In this document: positions 35,615 through 46,807 of the stretch, piece after piece
Position numbering within the stretch: position 1 is the stretch's first letter
How the letters are laid out: the number at the start of each line of letters is the position of its first letter
DNA from: Phascolarctos cinereus
Lineage: Eukaryota > Chordata > Mammalia > Diprotodontia > Phascolarctidae
DNA: 64,000 nucleotides
NCBI RefSeq assembly: GCF_002099425.1
Contig: NW_018343979.1
Coordinates: 1,227,501-1,291,500, forward strand
Direction: 5' to 3'
Program-made: the position numbers and the translations under genes
Notes under the pieces: model-generated
What the model was told of the DNA's origin: nothing
The model's database searches: none
What the model saw: the letters and a program-made list of their open reading frames with translations, nothing else

Positions 35615-36290
35615 ATTTTATTACTAACATTCATTTTTACATTTTGAGTTTCAAATTTTCTCCCTCCCTCCAGCCCCACCCTCACCTAATGAAAAGGCAA
35701 GCTATAAGATAACCCATTATACATGCCGAGTCATAGAAAACATTTTTGAATTAGACATGTTAAAAAAAAGCAAAAAAAAAAAGTGGAAATACATGAAAAA
35801 AAATGTCTCAAGATGAACTGAGAGTCAATTAGGTCTCTCTCTGGAGCTGGAAAATATTTTTTCACCATGAGTCCTTTGGGAATTGTATGAATCATTGTAT
35901 TGATCATAGCAGCCATAGTTTCTGCTCACTTTGCTATGCATTACTTCATATAAGTCTTCCAAGTTTTTTCTGAAACTATTCCCTTCATTATTTCTCATGG
36001 CATAATAGTATTCTATCACAATCATGTTATCAAAAGCCACTTCCCAGTTGATGGGCATCCTCTCAATTTCCAATTCGTTGCTACCACAAAGAGTTGCTAT
36101 AAATGTTTTATACATATAGGTTCTTTTCCTTTTTCCTGTCTCTGTGGGATACAGACCTAGTAGTGGTATTGCTGGGTCAAAGGTTATACACAGTTTTATA
36201 GCCTTTTAGGCATAATTGCAAATTATTCTCCAGAATAGTTGGACCAGTTCACACCTCCACTAACTGCATGTGATTACCTATTTTACTATA
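35615..36290 (-). mobile_element. L1 LINE 3' end with ORF2 C-terminus
   Basis: On the minus strand, ORF2 residues around 36115-35880 include NELEIERMPINWE, IEYYYAMRNNEG and FRKNLEDLYEVMHSKVS, aligning with the RNDE-type ORF2 tail of the copies at 13.9 and 22.5 kb. The 3' UTR with its ggaggga-type purine stretch ends at about 35620. More diverged than the 13.6-14.4 kb copy. Confidence 0.85.
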
Positions 36291-36354
36291 TCCAGTATTT
36301 ATTTTCCTTTATATCAGCGATATTGAGGCGGATCACTTTAATCTATGCGAGTGC

Positions 36355-36645
36355 GACACTGTAAGTGAAGTACAATAATAATAATAGCTAACATTTATTT
36401 ATCGTTTTAGGGTTTGCAAAGCACTTTTCATGGGTTATTTCATTTAATCCTCACAATGACCAAGAAGTAGGTGTTATTATATCCTCATTTTACAGATAAG
36501 GAAACTAAAGCAGCTGGAGGTTAAGTGACTTGCTCAGGGTCACACAGCTAGTCAGTGTCTGAGGCAGGATACAAGCTTAGATTGTCCTGACTACAAGTGC
36601 AGAAAAAATCTATGTACTTTGCCACCTAGTGTTGTCCCTCAACAT
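36355..36645 (-). mobile_element. MIR-tailed CORE-SINE, minus, near full length
   Basis: aataataataatagctaaca, gggtttgcaaagcacttttc, cctcattttacagataagga, tgctcagggtcacacagcta, gattgtcctgactacaagtg, ctttgccacctagt. The best preserved minus-strand MIR-type SINE in the window. Confidence 0.85.
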
Positions 36646-36814
36646 ACAATATGTGTTTCAGCAATATAAGAAACATTCTTCTTAATGATCTTGTTAGCTG
36701 TTTTCTGAGTTCTATCTTCCCACCTCCATGCCCTTATAAAAGTGGTTCATGTTTGGAATACACTTCCTCTTCATTTCTGTTTAACAGATGCCCTAGTTTT
36801 CTTCAGAGGATAAC

Positions 36815-37135
36815 TCAGGTGTTGCAAAGAGATGATGTAGCCAATAGAGTCCAGGACTTAAAGTCAAGAAGACATGAATTTGAATTCTGCCTGAGGTACT
36901 TAACTAGCTGTATGACTCAGCAAGCCACTTATCCTCTTTAAAAGTCTTAGTTCTGTCATCTGTAGATTGGAGATAATAATAATAGCACTTACCTCACAGG
37001 GCTGTTATAAAGATCAAATGAGATAATACATGTAAAGTATTTTGCAAACCTTAAAGCAGAAAGTTCCTAGCCACTGCCTGGAACACGTATAATAGGTGCA
37101 TAGTAGATGTTTGTTGGTTGATTATATACTTATGG
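36815..37135 (+). mobile_element. MIR-tailed CORE-SINE followed by L2 end
   Basis: gatgtagccaatagagtcca, gaagacatgaatttgaattc, agctgtatgactcagcaagc, acctcacagggctgttataa, aagtattttgcaaaccttaa, then ctggaacacgtataataggt with an L2-like terminus. Confidence 0.75.
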
Positions 37136-37295
37136 AATGTTGGCTACTTGAAGATAGAGATTTTTTTTTCATTTCTGTCTTATCATCTAAGATTTTGTTT
37201 TGCAGATAGTAGGCACCTAATAGATTATTAAATTGAAACCTGTTCTAAACATCCAGACCTTTCATATTCCAGAAAAGTTAAAATTTGAGGGTTGG

Positions 37296-37375
37296 ACATT
37301 AAAGGTATAAATATTCTCAATCAAATCAAAATGCAACATTAAAGGTATAAATATCCTCAATCAAAACAAAATGCA
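37296..37375. repeat. 40-bp direct tandem duplication
   Basis: Two adjacent units, each beginning acattaaaggtataaatat and ending aaaatgca, at 37296-37335 and 37336-37375. They differ at two positions. Confidence 0.95.
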
Positions 37376-37379
37376 GACT

Positions 37380-38460
37380 TACAGAGGTTAAAAGGACTTC
37401 ATCAGATCATTGATGGGTCCAGGCCATCATCTCTCAAAAAGATCCAGGGTAGATGACTTTCCCTGTGAAAAGATATCAAACCATAGGGACTATTCTTGAT
37501 AAGTAATTTCAAGACTTAATCACCCTCACAATCACATTTTTTTTCCTTTCATATGATCTACTTTCTACACCCTCTCCTTCTGTCTTCTACACAGACTGGC
37601 TAGCTACCTTCTTAATATAATTCTTTATATATCTGAAAATAGTAATTAAGTTACTCAATAACCTTCTGGTCTCCATGTTTGACGACACTGTTTCTTCCTC
37701 CTCCCCTATTATTTTTCTGCTTTTCATCCTTTTCATGGTCTTTACTCTCAATCCTTTACATTCGATTGTATATTATAATCATTGCTTCACTTTCTGCCTT
37801 CCATCTTAGCCAAGATAAAATGGTTGTTGATTTCACCCCCTGCCAAAATATTCCAGAGTGATAGGGCATAAGGAAAATATAATCTACCTCCTACTTTGAG
37901 GGTTTTTTGTTTTTTTGTTTCACTTGGATGCATTTTATTTCAATCCCTTTACTTCATGAATGTGAGCACATGGAGTTGTTGAAGGCTCATTTCACATCCT
38001 AAAAATGTAAATCTACGTAGCAACCTGAAACCTTCCAATTTCAGTGCCTCTTTTGCTAAGAACTCTATTTGTTATGAGGAAATATCAAGTTGTGCAGACT
38101 GAACGGATTTTCTAGAAGTCTTTTCTTAAATCCATCATTAATTCATTTGATAACCTTGGAGAGACAGTAAAACACTAATGTTTGTTCATCTAAAAAATAA
38201 GATGATAACCAGCCCACCTTATTTGTTACTTGTTCAAATCACTTATATGCAATTCAACTTGTTTCTATTTTGTATTTGCCTAAGTCAAACTGGTGTTTAA
38301 AATAATTTCACTTGACAAATGCTTTGTTTTCTCTCTGCTTTATATAGGATACCAACTCACTTGTCAAAATTAATTCTAGGTTGAATATCCATGTTGTTTA
38401 TGTATTTGGAAGAAAAATTCTTTGAGGAAAATTACAAGGATAGGCAATACATAGTATTCT
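37380..38460. other. no gene recognised
   Basis: AT-rich. The frame at 37679-37861 lies in a pyrimidine-rich stretch and has no domain signature. Confidence 0.4.
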
Positions 38461-38464
38461 ACAT

Positions 38465-38740
38465 ATTTTCGATTGTAGAAGGCAACCTAGCATAATGAAT
38501 AAAATATGGACTTCAGAGTTGGAAAGAGTAAGGTTCTATTTCTGCTCTCACAAATGGTGCCCAGGACCTCAGTCAAATCACTTAACTTCTCAGTGCCCCA
38601 GGCAAATCTCTAAATCAATAAGCTGTAAAACGGTTGCCAGTCTACATTGACTGGGAGAGTACCCTTATTAGGAGTTCTCTGTACTAATGAAATTACAAGT
38701 TTATACCTAATCCCACCCCACCAAAAAAATTCTGTTACAT
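38465..38740 (+). mobile_element. CORE-SINE with 'taagctgtaaaac' tail
   Basis: ggcaacctagcataatgaat, ggacttcagagttggaaaga, caaatcacttaacttctcag, then the tail ctctaaatcaataagctgta, cattgactgggagagtaccc, ggagttctctgtactaatga. Same tail type as 1785-1995 and 7255-7490. Confidence 0.6.
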
Positions 38741-38844
38741 GTGTCTGCTGTTAATCCATTATAATATAAAGCTGCTATGTATTCTTATTTGCCTCCTATC
38801 TTCCTCTGAGTTGATTTGGAAAGATAGCAAGCTGAGGGCATGGG

Positions 38845-39085
38845 TGTCTTGTTCAATGGTGTCAGACTCTTCATGACACCATTCAGGAATTTTTTGGCAA
38901 AGATACTGAAGTGATTTGGCATTTCCTTATCCAAATCATTTTACAGATGAAGAAACTGAGGCAAACAGGGTCAAGTGACTTGCCCAGGGTCACATGGCTA
39001 GTTGACAGAGGCTGGATTTGAATTCAGGTCTTCCTGACTCCAGGCCTAGTGCTCTATTCACTGTATTATGTAGCTGTCTATATGG
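38845..39085 (-). mobile_element. MAR1-type SINE (RTE/BovB tail), minus
   Basis: gtcttgttcaatggtgtcag, actcttcatgacaccattca, tttggcaaagatactgaagt, gacttgcccagggtcacatg, tccaggcctagtgctctatt. Complete except for decay at the head end. Confidence 0.8.
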
Positions 39086-39124
39086 GTTTCTTAGGAAGTG
39101 CTAAAGATATAATCATCAGCACCA

Positions 39125-40478
39125 GCACAATGATAGGACTGCATCCTGGGCTATCTCCAGTTGTTCTGATCGATATCTGGCCACTGGACCCTGATGATTC
39201 TAATGGAGAAAGTGAGGCTGGTGACTTTGCACATTCCTCCCTCACTCAAATCAAAGTCAACTGCAAGTCATGCCATCATCTCCCTGATTCATGGTCCTCT
39301 TAGACAATGAAGAATAAACCACAACCTGTGTAATAGTAGGAGCTGCTTAATAGGGACCCAGCTGGCCAGTCCCAATTGAGCAACTCAGCTCCTCCTCCCT
39401 TCTTCTTCCCTCTCCTCCCTTCTCCTCCTCTCTCCCTTCCCCTCTCCCATTACCTGAGGGTGTTCTGCCCAAAGGAAGGTAAATTTTGATGGCCAAAAGC
39501 TACCTAGTTAACTTGGGGTTTACTGGCTAGATTTCCTTCTCAAAGACCAAGCCTTAAACCCAATTCACTCTGGAGCTCACAGATTGGACAACAATAGGCC
39601 CCTGCCCAAGCACCACTTCATGGTTATTTTTTGGGACCTCCTGGCTCATAGTGAATGTAAATAGTAACTGTTTCTCTTTTGGACAGCAACCCTGAGGGTC
39701 TTCCCCTCCCACTTTGATTTTTTTTTTTTTATTAAAGGGGCCATTCCTTGACTCATGTCTTAAACAGGCTTATTCACTGAATGGGCAGTGCCTCACTCAA
39801 AGTGAGAACCTGAAAATACCTTGGCTCAAAAGGGCCAAGGTCTAGGGGGCAGCTAGGTGGCAGCTAGGTGGCAGCTAGGTGGCGCAGTGGATAAAGCACC
39901 AGCCCTGAAGTCAGGAGTACCCGAGTTCAAATCTGGTCTCAGACCAAACACTTGACACTTACTAGCTTTGTCACCCTGGGCAAGTCACTTAACCCCAATT
40001 ACCAAAAAAAAAAGGGGGGCCAAGGTCTCCCATTGCATCCTGTGCCATCTCCAGTCATCCTGATCAATATTTGACCACTGGACCCAGATAGCTCTAAAGG
40101 AGAAAGTAAAGATGGTGATTTTGCACAGCCCTCCCTTATTCAAATCAAAGTCAATTGCAAGTCATGACATCATCTCCTTGATGTTATGATCGTCTTCGAG
40201 AATGAAAGACAAACTACAACCACAACTACAGGACTGATGACATCCCCCTAACTCACTAATAAGTTTGAGGCCTATAGGTTACCCTTAACCCAGTTTAGCC
40301 CATCCACCAAGATAGCTTACTGGAAAGTTGCTGCTGCACATGCTTCTCGGAGCCACAGGTGAGAGTTGGGTGAAGGTGGACACCAAAGGTGAATGAACAG
40401 CCCCAAAGAGGGCTCAACAAGCCCTCACACCAGAGGTGCTAGTCTTCCTGACCACCCCGTACATCCCATGATGCATAT
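39125..40478 (+). mobile_element. composite A-middle-A element with inverted B
   Basis: The A module (actgcatcctgggctatctc, ggccactggaccctgatgat, gagaaagtgaggctggtgac) occurs at 39130-39325 and again in the same orientation at about 40030-40225. Between them lie a middle part (cagctcctcctcccttc, ggtttactggctagatt, gtaaatagtaactgtttctc, attaaaggggccattcc) and a younger SINE. After the second A comes a B module in inverse orientation (about 40240-40475: actcactaataagtttgagg ... accagaggtgctagtcttcc). Copies at 6.3 and 8.5 kb instead have B directly followed by A in one orientation. Whether A-middle-A is an LTR-like, tandem or rearranged structure cannot be told here. No coding capacity was recognised. 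Confidence 0.6.
39844..40016 (+). mobile_element. tRNA-headed CORE-SINE with triplicated 11-bp head
   Basis: The unit cagctaggtgg stands three times in a row (39850-39860, 39861-39871, 39872-39882) before cgcagtggataaagcacc, where related copies have it once. Then follow ccctgaagtcaggagtaccc, tcaaatctggtctcagacc, ctagctttgtcaccctgggc, aacccc and an A tail. A 12-bp duplication, gggccaaggtct, at 39832-39843 and 40017-40028 marks the insertion. No RTE or MIR tail is present, so this is the short, A-tailed marsupial type. It is among the youngest elements in the window. Confidence 0.9.
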
Positions 40479-40479
40479 A

Positions 40480-41505
40480 AAGAAGCAAGAGGAGATATAT
40501 GAACTCTTGCAAAGTAAAGAAAATAGGAAAATAATATATACTTTAACGGAAAGAACAACAAAGTAATGAAAACTAAATATTGTAAAATTATAATGACCAA
40601 GATTGGCACCCCCCAAAAGAGAAGGCAATCTTCTATGGAGACACTGGGAACTATGGATGTGGAAGAATGCATATGATATCAAACCTTCCTATGTGTCATT
40701 TTGTTTAACTGTTGTTTTTTCCTCTTTTTTATTTGTTGCTGTAATGGATGGTTGTTTGGTAGGGGAGGACAGCAGAGATATAGGTGATGTTAAAAATAAG
40801 AGATACAAATTATTTTTTAATTACTCCCATACACAAAAGGAGACTCTCAAAAGGTGAACTACAGTAAAAAGAAGCCCTGTCTGGTGTCCTGACTGAAGAA
40901 TCAAGATCTCTGTAGGAAAAAGCTGTAACTCCAGCCAGATCAGAAAATGAACTCTTTAAACCTGGCTAGTGCCAAGGATGCATAGAGAGAATGAATATCT
41001 ACTGACTATGGGATAAAACTCCAAAATTGGCAGTATAAAGTGACTTCTGCACGCGAACACCATAGGTAAACACCAAGAATGGCAGGAAGCAGAAAGCTAT
41101 AGCCGAAGGCATTAGACAAATAGATCTAGTGATGTGCCACAGCATGACCTCATCATGATAATGAGTATTCTACGTCAGATATTGTTGGAAACTGTACTGA
41201 TAACTTTTTTTGTGTTCTGTGCCTGTGACTACAGAATCCACACCAGTGCATAGCTCTAACCAATTAATAGAAAAAAATTCTACCTAGATTCTTGTTAGGG
41301 CCTTCAGTTGAAAAAAAGGGTAACAGATGCTTTTCCCTTCCCCACCCCTAATTAACATAGGCTTTTCCTGATATGGTAGGCCAATAATACAAGGATTATA
41401 AGATGATTAAATAGTTTTCCATTAGGATAGTAGTTTGCTAAAAAAAGGCTCCACTTTGTCCCCATTACCTCAACTATCCCCTTCCTGCCTTTCCAATACA
41501 TGCAC
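40480..41505. other. no gene recognised
   Basis: Overlapping frames at 40425-40857 on both strands have no recognised domain; part lies in the inverted B module. The rest is unassigned. Confidence 0.4.
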
Positions 41506-41519
41506 GTACATCTACATGT

Positions 41520-41608
41520 GTACTTACATGTATGTATGATGTATGTATGGATGTATGTATGTGTGTGTGTATATATATATATATATATACAGAGAGAGAG
41601 AGAAAGAG
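41520..41608. repeat. (TGTA)n-(TA)n-(GA)n microsatellites
   Basis: tgtatgtatgtatg, then about ten ta dinucleotides (41570-41590), then gagagagaga (41592-41608). Confidence 0.95.
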
Positions 41609-41639
41609 AGTATGATTTAGAAATGCAGGTCTGAGATCC

Positions 41640-42058
41640 TCAAACACAACATACTATCAACTGTCTCTCTACCTATGCCCTTACTGTCCCCCATGCCTGG
41701 ACTGCGCTCCCTCCTTTCTTCTGCTTCCCAGTTTCCTGGGCTTCCTTGAAGACTGCTCAAATTCTACACTATGCAGGAAGCTTTCTTGGTCCTCCAGCTG
41801 CTAATGATGTTCTATGTTCAGATTTCCTTCCATTTACTATACACACACACACACACACACACACTATATATGTACCCACACACACACACATATATATATG
41901 CATATATATATATATATTTATAGTATATACCAATTAATTATGTGTTGTCTCCCCCCACTAAAATATAAGCTCCTTGAGGTCTGGAATTGTTTTTTGCATT
42001 TCTTTGAATCTATAGGACTTAATATACTACTGGGCACATAGTAAATTCCTAATGAACA
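41640..42058 (+). mobile_element. L2-type LINE 3' region with (CA)n/(TA)n inside
   Basis: ctgtctctctacctatgccc, tcctgggcttccttgaagac, gaagctttcttggtcctcca, tttccttccatttactat lead into a CA/TA microsatellite (41841-41935). Then follow tgttgtctccccccactaaa, taagctccttgaggtctgga and tgggcacatagtaaattcct. The last blocks are the classic L2-like terminus. Two plus frames at 41746-42041 are translations of repeat DNA. Confidence 0.55.
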
Positions 42059-42059
42059 G

Positions 42060-42372
42060 GCAGCTTGGTGGTGCAATAGAACATAGGATCTAGAGTAAGG
42101 AAGACCTGAGCTCTAATCTAGCTTTAGATACTTACTAGCCATGTAACCTTGGGAAAGTCACTTCACTTTTGTTTGCCTCAGTTTCCTCAACTGTGAAATA
42201 GAGATAACAGCACCTACCTCACAAGGCTGTTGTGAAGTGCTTAGTATAGTTTCTGGTACATTGAAGGAGCTGTGTTCATTCCTCCCTAACCCCTGCTCCT
42301 TCATATCTACAGGATTTAACAATGTTTGGCACACAGTAAATTCCTAATAAATATTTGTTGATTGACTATTGT
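42060..42372 (+). mobile_element. MIR-tailed CORE-SINE plus L2-like end
   Basis: ggcagcttggtggtgcaata, gagtaaggaagacctgagct, ccatgtaaccttgggaaagt, ctcagtttcctcaactgtga, acctcacaaggctgttgtga, then an L2-like terminus (tttggcacacagtaaattcc). Confidence 0.8.
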
Positions 42373-42434
42373 TTTTTGACTACTATTGCTACAAAGCTCC
42401 ACTATCAAGCATCCCATTATAACGGTTTTGATTA

Positions 42435-42712
42435 TAACAATAGGTAACATTTATATAGTCCATTTTAAGGTTTGCAAAGGACTTTGCATATATTACCTCT
42501 TTTGATCATCACAACTTGTGAAGTAGGTCAGTTAGAAAATATGTATTAGGCATCTAGGAGGTGCTATTATTATTCTATTTTACAGCTGAGGAAACAGGCT
42601 GAGAGCTTAGACTTACTCAGCATCACAAACCTACTAATTGTCTAAGGCAGAATTTAAAATCAAGGTCTTGACTCCTATACCAATACTCTATCTTCTATAC
42701 TACCTAGGTGCC
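42435..42712 (-). mobile_element. MIR-tailed CORE-SINE, minus
   Basis: aggtaacatttatatagtcc, aaggtttgcaaaggactttg, attttacagctgaggaaaca, cagcatcacaaacctactaa, atactacctaggtgccc, in reverse order. Confidence 0.8.
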
Positions 42713-42994
42713 CTCATAATACATCTTTCTTACCATATCACCTATAAAATTGCTATTAAATCTGTCCTTTGATATCAGCATTAAAATGTAATTCTAATTT
42801 ATTATATGTGCCTTTGGGATGCTTAATCCATGTTATGAATGGGATATGTGTATGCTCCTCTACCAGATCCAACACTGATTCCTCATCATGGCATTGAGGT
42901 GACCTTGAGCTCATTAAGGTATGCCAGGGAAATGTAAACTTAAAAAACAAACTAAAAATGTTTCAATGACAATTGTTTAGGAATGAGTTGAGGC

Positions 42995-43260
42995 AAAGTA
43001 TGAGTGGTTGGAGTGAAGTCCATTCAGGGATGACATGGTGAGACCTGTACTTCTGGAAGATCACATTGGCTACTGAGCAGTGAAATGATTTGAGTGAGGA
43101 GAGACTTAAGGCAGGAAGATGAACCAGCAGTATATTTCAATATTCTAAGCATGTGATGAAGAGGTATAACAGAAAGAGAATATGCTAACTATTCAGGAGT
43201 GATTTCAAGCAGAATATCAGTGGGTAGAGACAAGTTTGTTGGGGAAGGCAGGTAGTCAGA
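42995..43260 (+). repeat. repeat X, 3' part
   Basis: agggatgacatggtgagacc, gaagatcacattggctactg, gaggagagacttaaggcagg, gaagatgaaccagcag: the 'gatcac..ggc..ctga' block of repeat X. Confidence 0.6.
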
Positions 43261-43374
43261 GTCCTCAAGGCCCTCCCTCAAGGTCTAATTCAATAGTCTT
43301 TGAGTAGGAAGGCATCTAAGAAGTCATCTGATCTAACCATCATCCCTAGGTGGCCATTCCTTCTCCTTTTAAAC

Positions 43375-43795
43375 TAATCAATCAACAAAAGCTATATGCC
43401 AGGGGTTGTGTTAGGTGCTGGAGATAACAAAACTAAACCCAAAAAAGTCCATAGCTTCAGGAAGCTTATATGCAAGATGGAGGGGGTAGAGAATGGAGGA
43501 TGATAAAGGAAGAGACAAATGTACATGTAGAAGAAAAGTGCATACCAAGACTTTTTTTGGGGGGAGGGGGTTGGAGTTATGTCAGGGGTGGGGAAGGGAG
43601 ACGAGCTGCTGGAGAGATCAGGAATGGCCTTGTACAGAAAGTGACATTTGAGTTTAGTTGGAAACTAAAAATACTCTAAGGAGGAAATGAAAAAGAAGTG
43701 AATTTGGGGTTTGGAGACAGCTAGTACAATGTCATAGAGAGATTAGACAGAGTATTGTATCAGAGGAACAGAAAAAAGGCCAACAAAACTCTAGT
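43375..43795 (+). repeat. repeat X, 5' part
   Basis: caacaaaagctatatgccag, gtgttaggtgctggagataa, ggccttgtacagaaagtgac, atttgagtttagttggaaac. The 5' blocks follow the 3' blocks at 42995-43260, so these are two fragments and not one continuous copy. A G-rich stretch lies at 43557-43595. Confidence 0.55.
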
Positions 43796-43799
43796 AAAA

Positions 43800-44080
43800 A
43801 GGACTTCACTATCTCCCTAGATATTCCTTTCCATTTTTGAACTTTTCTAAATGTTAGCAGATCTTCCTTATACTGTTATTGCATATAATGATCTTCTGGT
43901 TCTGCTCACCTCACTGTGCACCATTTCATACAGGTCCTTCCAGGTCTCTCTGATACCATCCCCCCATCATCTCTTACAGCATGAAAACGTTCTATCACAA
44001 TCAAGCACCACAACTTGTTCAGACATTTCCCACTTGACGGGCATCTCCTCAATTTCCAATTCTTTGCCACTAGGCTATTT
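43800..44080 (-). mobile_element. L1 LINE 3' fragment, minus
   Basis: ctggttctgctcacctcact, gtccttccaggtctctctga, gcaccacaacttgttcagac, ctcaatttccaattctttgc: reverse complement of the L1 ORF2 C-terminal region. Truncated, and aged more than the 13.6 kb copy. Confidence 0.8.
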
Positions 44081-44254
44081 TTTTAATGTATCAAATTTTC
44101 TACTCTTATGTCATGTACAGCATGAAGTTTCTGGAGTTTTACTGAAAAAACTGTATTGCAACATTCAAGTGAAGAAAATAAAGTACAATTGTGTCAATTT
44201 CCTAAAAGCCAGTAAGGAGATAGTAACGAATGCAGAAGAATTTACATATCCATA

Positions 44255-44460
44255 GAGAGGCAGTAACATAGAAAGAGCATTCAGGTCAGAGTCAAAGAAT
44301 CTGAGTTCAACTCATTCTTCTGTTACTGTCTGTGTTAGCTTGACAAAGTTATTAAAATCAATCTATCCTCAATTTCCTCATCTATAAAATGAAGGCAAGG
44401 GGAAGATCATATCAAAGATAACTTCCACCTCAAAATCTATGATACTGTGATCTTATATGT
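44255..44460 (+). mobile_element. CORE-SINE with CR1-like tail
   Basis: gaggcagtaacatagaaaga, cagagtcaaagaatctgagt, tcctcaatttcctcatctat, gataacttccacctcaaaat, ctatgatactgtgatc. Tail as at 12185-12380, more diverged. Confidence 0.6.
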
Positions 44461-44649
44461 ATACATAGACTAATGATCTATCTTTCTTTTGCATTTGTAC
44501 CCACAGTAAATAAATAACACAGGACATAGTACAAAGTAGGTGCTTAACAAATACTTTAGTTGGTTGATTTTTAAATATACACATTATCTCAATATCAGTT
44601 TTGCCTTTTTCTTTTCTCCTTTGGTGGGAAAGCAAAGCTTATTGAGATT

Positions 44650-44728
44650 TACCTTTCTTTGTATTCCCTATACTTAACACTGTGCCTATCACATACTAAG
44701 CACTTAATAAATGTTTATCAAATAACTG
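44650..44728 (+). mobile_element. L2-type 3' terminus
   Basis: ttgtattccctatacttaac, actgtgcctatcacatacta, agcacttaataaatgtttat. Confidence 0.65.
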
Positions 44729-44819
44729 ACCCTATCTAGAACTTAGAAATAAGTTTAATTTTACCATGAAAAGATTTAAGTTAGCTATTTCATGATTACA
44801 CAATACCAAAATGGCTGTC

Positions 44820-45135
44820 CTATTTTTTCAAAGTGCTACCTACCATAAAAGTATCAAGATCAGTATTCCCATACTGGAACTCACACATCCAATGAGTTGT
44901 CTCATCTCTTCCTAAGCTAGTCACCCTGAGAAATGGCCACCTATGCTCACAATGCTGCCAGGGAACAAAACACTTTGGGACTTTGCAACTGCCTTCACAG
45001 CTTGTGGTGAATATCCTCATTGCTGTCAAGTTTTTGTCTTTTAAGCGCTGATTTGGTTCCTGGAAAAAAGCTAAAAACAATTCAGATCTATGTCTGATGA
45101 ATATGGTGTGTTATCAAGCTGGGTAATATCATGTG
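44820..45135 (-). pseudogene. mariner transposase C-terminal fossil
   Basis: On the minus strand the sequence NTPYSSDIDL (45110-45080) corresponds to the mariner catalytic-region motif PPYSPDLAP. In the next frame it continues as LFLAFFQEPNQRLKDKNLT, matching the mariner segment FLFPxLKxxLxGxxF. Further on, KCFVPWQHCEHRW resembles the conserved C-terminal FxxWxxRxxRC region. The two parts are joined by a one-base frameshift near 45085, and the fragment lacks the N-terminal DNA-binding half. Tc1/mariner transposases cut and paste at TA sites. A TIR-like stretch (agggtgtaaccataaagtaa, 45149-45168) lies directly upstream, where a complete element would have coding sequence, so the copy is probably rearranged. 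Confidence 0.5.
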
Positions 45136-45179
45136 GGCTCAAAAATAGGGTGTAACCATAAAGTAAGGAGACTGTTATT

Positions 45180-46800
45180 TTAAATCTTTGCAGCTGTATT
45201 TAGTCAGTTTATGAATCAAATCTTATAATGCCTTTTATGAGTTTTTAAATTACAACAGGTAATTAAATTATAGAGAACCTCTGTCAGATTTCCTAATGCC
45301 ACAAGGCTCTTTCATGTCCCTGGTTTACTGGAGGAAAAAAAATGTAAAAAGGAACCTACTAAGGGACCTGTAGAAATCATCATTTCATCAAGTTCTTTAT
45401 TAGGTGGTGACATATTTCATTGTATTTCAAAACAGTGTCATGAAAGTATGAAATCTCATAAAAGAGAAGTTATTAAGTGTATATGCTACCTATTTTGCAG
45501 CAAATTAGTGTGATTGTCTTCAAATGCAGTAAAAATAGATTTTTACACCTTGAATATAACAATATACATAAAAATCAAGGAGGGGAGTGATGATGAATTT
45601 TGGTTTGGTAGTTTATCATTAAAAAATATCAGCAGGCTAAAGTAAAATTTCTCAAGACATTTAAGGAAACTTTTAGTAATAACAGAGAAGATAGTGGATG
45701 TTTACACAGTGATAGATGACAGCATAAACTTCCATTCATTAAATTTTGGAGCCTGTATCATTAACGTCAGCAATTATTTCCAGCAGGGGTGGCCCAGAGG
45801 AAAAGTGGTCTAGGCTGTTACCGAAAACAACATACTAATAGCTTGTGGCCATTGTGGAGATTTACAGCCCTACAGAAACTCATTAGTTTGGTCTTTTCTA
45901 TTCTTTCTCCAAACACCTATGGTGAGTATAATGAAGTTGGACTAAATAGCCACAAGGAATGGGCATTCTGCTTTATAAGGGGCACTTAAAGGTAAGGATC
46001 AAGTTCTGATTGAACCCATGAAGTTTTGTGACTCTCTTTCCCTTTAGAGTCCAACTAAGCTTTCTTTTTTGCAAGGTAAAGTTTTATAGTTTTCTACAGA
46101 TACTTTCTATATTTCTCTCCCACCCACAAACCCACTTGCAATTAGTTGTGGGTGGTGGCCAAGAGTGCATCATTAGAGTAATTGGCTACATATAGTCTGG
46201 AAAACCTGTGTGTCGAAGGTTGGCCTGGTTAACTGCAGATGAAATTTCAGCAACCTCAAATATGTGCAAAGACACATTGTGGTACCACTAAGCCAATCCT
46301 AGACAACAAGGCAAACTTCCACCTCACAAAAACTGAATTTTAGCTACTTATGAAACAGGTAATTTTAATAACAACAGCAATTACATTTTAAGATAAGGGA
46401 GAAAAGAATTTTCCATAAAGAACAAAATGATAAAGTCCAATGATAAAACTTCAGGGAAAACATGTCATTTTTTTGCTTACTTAGTTTATATTCCTAGTAC
46501 ACCACTTACATCAGGTATATCTTAGCTTACCAGTATTCTTAAATGTCCTTCTCTGTTTTCCTGTGGTAAATGACAACATCATTTTGCTTTTCATATGACA
46601 TATCTGAGTTCCTATATCTATTGGCCAGATCCTAGACCATCAAAGTCATTTTTAGGATGAATATAATCATGCATTTAAAAAACAGTCCACAGGTTAGCCT
46701 GATTTTGTGATTATATTTGTCTCACAGAGGCAATTTGGTATAATGTTTTTTTATCTTTACCTTGAGAAACAATTTATGTAATATAGGAGTAAATTGTTCT
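45180..46800. other. no gene recognised
   Basis: Unique-looking sequence. The plus frame at 45789-45989 has no recognised motif and no supported splice sites. Confidence 0.4.
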
Positions 46801-46807
46801 CTATATA

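Noticed and set aside
39850-39882. Three short direct repeats, considered as a CRISPR-like or regulatory array
   Set aside because: Units are 11 bp with no spacers and belong to the head of a SINE.
41746-42041. Plus frames with Thr-His and Tyr-Ile repeats
   Set aside because: Microsatellite translation inside an L2-type repeat.
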